Source: Marivibrio halodurans (GTDB lineage: Bacteria > Pseudomonadota > Alphaproteobacteria > UBA8366 > Aestuariispiraceae). Taken from it: 64,000 nt of DNA. Shown piece by piece: positions 62,605 to 64,000 of this stretch (the first letter of the stretch is position 1; each line of letters opens with the position of its first letter). The stretch is taken from contig NZ_JAGMWN010000003.1 in assembly GCF_017963645.1 (NCBI RefSeq), forward strand, positions 310,001-374,000, in the 5' to 3' direction. The position numbers and the translations under genes are program-made. The notes under the pieces were generated by a model. It was not told where the DNA came from. It made no database searches and saw nothing but the letters and a program-made list of their open reading frames with translations.

Positions 62605-63173
62605 GCCGCCTCGTCCTGATCCTGAAACGCCTCCTGGTCGCCGCCATTCTGGTCGCGCTGACCTATGTCCTTTACGAGCCGACATGGAGCGCCATGAAGT
62701 GGATCGCCTGGAACTGGATCCGCGTTGATTTCGTCGCCACCTGTCGCGTCTTCGAATATGATCAAACCGACGATCCAAACGATTTCGAGTTCCTCGATGG
62801 CCCCTATTCCGGGGAGTTCCTCCGGGAAGTCGTGGCCCAATGGCCCGAGACCTATCCGGATATCGACCTCGGCATCGACGATGACGGCACGCTTACCGTG
62901 CCGTTGGGCTTCTACCTGCCCGTCGATCCCTATTGGTCCAAATTCGGCGGCAATCCGGAAATGGAAGAGCGCGGCTTTAGCATTTCCGCCGGCGCCGCCT
63001 ATCAAATCTTTCAGCGCCGCCTGGCCGAAGGGATCGATATGGCTCCCTACAAGCAGTACGAGGAACGCGTCGAAAGATGGCAGAAGGAGGATCAACCGCG
63101 CAAGCTGTACGCCCCGGTCTGCGGCTTCATGGATGAACTGGCCCGCAAGGACGGGTCCCTGGCGCGCCCTTAG
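62601..63173 (+). CDS. Membrane-anchored protein, putative immunity protein 2
   Basis: 190 residues. One N-terminal membrane helix (about 9-26, LKRLLVAAILVALTYVLYEP) and the rest outside the membrane: FLDGPYSGEFLREVVAQWPE, DIDLGIDDDGTLTVPLGFYL and CGFMDELARKDG. The topology suggests a periplasmic domain held at the inner membrane, like the colicin M immunity protein Cmi, although no sequence similarity to Cmi is claimed. The ATGA overlap with the toxin cassette supports the pairing. Confidence 0.65.
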   Translation: MSRLVLILKRLLVAAILVALTYVLYEPTWSAMKWIAWNWIRVDFVATCRVFEYDQTDDPNDFEFLDGPYSGEFLREVVAQWPETYPDIDLGIDDDGTLTVPLGFYLPVDPYWSKFGGNPEMEERGFSISAGAAYQIFQRRLAEGIDMAPYKQYEERVERWQKEDQPRKLYAPVCGFMDELARKDGSLARP

Positions 63174-63382
63174 CTTGGCCGGGTACGCGGACGGTCCCTT
63201 TCCGCCCCCAGCCGATATCGCCAATGAAAGGCGCGGCAAGGCACCGCCCCCGCCCTATGCTCCACCCCGATGGCTGGCTTTGCCAAGTGGAAGCCCCGGC
63301 GGCATACTCGCCGATAGTCGAAGAAGCGATCGGAACGCCTTATGGCGTGATCGACGCCACGGGCCTAGGGAGTAACGACGTC

Positions 63383-64000
63383 ATGGGCAAATTGGATGAG
63401 GTCTATCGCCGCTCGATGGAGGATCCGGACGGATTCTGGGCCGAGCAGGCGGAGGCGATCGATTGGGACCGCAAATGGGACAAGGTGCGCGACGATAGCG
63501 GCGCCCCCCATTTCTATCGCTGGTTCACGGGCGGTAAGCTCAACACCTGCCATAACTGCCTGGACCGGCATGTCGCGGCCGGTCGCGGCGACCAGACCGC
63601 CATCATCCATGATAGCCCGATCACCGGCACAAAGCGCAGCCTGACCTATGCCCAAATGCTGGACCGCACGGCACGCGCCGCCGGCATGCTGAAGGCGATG
63701 GGCGTCGGCCTGGGCGACCGCGTCATCATCTATATGCCGGTCATTCCGGAAGCCGCGATCGCGATGCTGGCCTGCGCGCGCATCGGGGCGGTGCATTCGG
63801 TGGTGTTCGGCGGCTTCGCGGCCAATGAGTTGGCCAAGCGGATCGACGATTCCGGCGCTGTCGCCATCCTGAGCGCGAGTTGCGGGCTGGAACCCGGCCG
63901 CACCATCGAATACCAGCCGATCGTGGAGAAGGCGTTGACCCTCTCCAAGGGCACGGTGAAATCGATCGCCGTCGTCGCGCGCGATCAGGCCCCCTGGACG
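63383..64000 (+). CDS. prpE: Propionyl-CoA synthetase (PrpE-like), 3' end outside window
   Basis: The frame is open from ATG 63383 to the window end (206 codons). It is an AMP-forming acyl-CoA ligase: FYRWFTGGKLNTCHNCLDRH, TYAQMLDRTARAAGMLKAMG, VIIYMPVIPEAAIAMLACAR, IGAVHSVVFGGFAANELAKR and SASCGLEPGRTIEYQPIVEK. The last block, with CG(L/I)EPGR, points to propionyl-CoA synthetase rather than acetyl-CoA synthetase, but the substrate-determining part is outside the window. It would activate propionate (or acetate) with CoA and ATP. Confidence 0.88.
   Translation, partial: MGKLDEVYRRSMEDPDGFWAEQAEAIDWDRKWDKVRDDSGAPHFYRWFTGGKLNTCHNCLDRHVAAGRGDQTAIIHDSPITGTKRSLTYAQMLDRTARAAGMLKAMGVGLGDRVIIYMPVIPEAAIAMLACARIGAVHSVVFGGFAANELAKRIDDSGAVAILSASCGLEPGRTIEYQPIVEKALTLSKGTVKSIAVVARDQAPWT

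Overview
This window is GC-rich chromosomal DNA from an alphaproteobacterium, most like a salt-adapted, flagellated member of the Rhodospirillales or a related order. The evidence for that placement is the cckA-recA pair next to flagellar export genes, a COQ9-family protein, an IscR-like regulator with a single cysteine, PAS_5-type and DUF2390-type proteins, a direct-repeat GTTC-N7-GTTC SOS box upstream of recA, and a complete ectoine operon. No species can be named from the sequence alone. No rRNA, tRNA, CRISPR array or insertion sequence was seen.

Layout. 1-0.5 kb: end of an unknown single-pass membrane protein. 0.6-5.9 kb: a MarR regulator divergent from ectA-ectB-ectC-ask, with a clear sigma-70 promoter, nested palindromes and a strong terminator. 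6.0-7.4 kb: a periplasmic binding protein and a small globin. 7.4-14.4 kb: a TRAP transporter (dctPQM), a methyltransferase, an unrecognised 521-residue putative metalloprotein and a FadR-type GntR regulator, tied together by three TGCATGCA palindromes. 14.7-24.9 kb: recA, cckA, flhB, fliR, fliQ, fliE, flgC, flgB on the minus strand, and an FlhB C-terminal paralogue, fliO and fliP on the plus strand; a transglutaminase-like gene sits backwards inside the flagellar run. 25.0-30.1 kb: an iron-sulfur and cysteine cluster (ferredoxin, two cysteine desulfurases, IscR-like regulator, serine acetyltransferase). 30.5-42.7 kb: housekeeping and stress genes (hydrolase, anmK, tyrS, uvrD/pcrA, BCCT transporter, PAS protein, ClC channel, diguanylate cyclase, thioesterase). 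43.3-50.8 kb: mlaA-mlaC, DUF2390, DUF465, a degenerate GGDEF protein, purEK, coq9, def. 50.8-58.9 kb: rpsU, a frameshifted CgeB-like glycosyltransferase gene, a VOC protein, gltX, nadE, a YqjD/YqjE-like trio and an unknown conserved protein. 59.6-63.2 kb: a toxin-immunity locus. 63.4 kb to the edge: the start of a propionyl-CoA synthetase gene.

The most unusual region is 59.6-63.2 kb. A gene encoding two peptidoglycan-binding-like repeats is followed by two alternative C-terminal domains, each overlapped by its own small membrane protein gene. The second cassette begins with a near-identical copy of the shared segment but has no natural start, the arrangement expected of a polymorphic toxin with an orphan cassette. 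The first, expressed copy is frameshifted by a 92-bp deletion between 8-bp direct repeats; the intact segment survives in the second copy. One C-terminal domain looks like a lytic transglycosylase; the other ends in a fold reminiscent of colicin M. Both would act on peptidoglycan or its precursors.

Other points of interest are a 318-bp MITE-like inverted-repeat element that ends at the anmK stop codon, a small repeat family (CTAGAGC) that supplies the stop codons of two genes, an 8-bp tandem repeat between anmK and tyrS, and a homopolymer frameshift in the glycosyltransferase gene.
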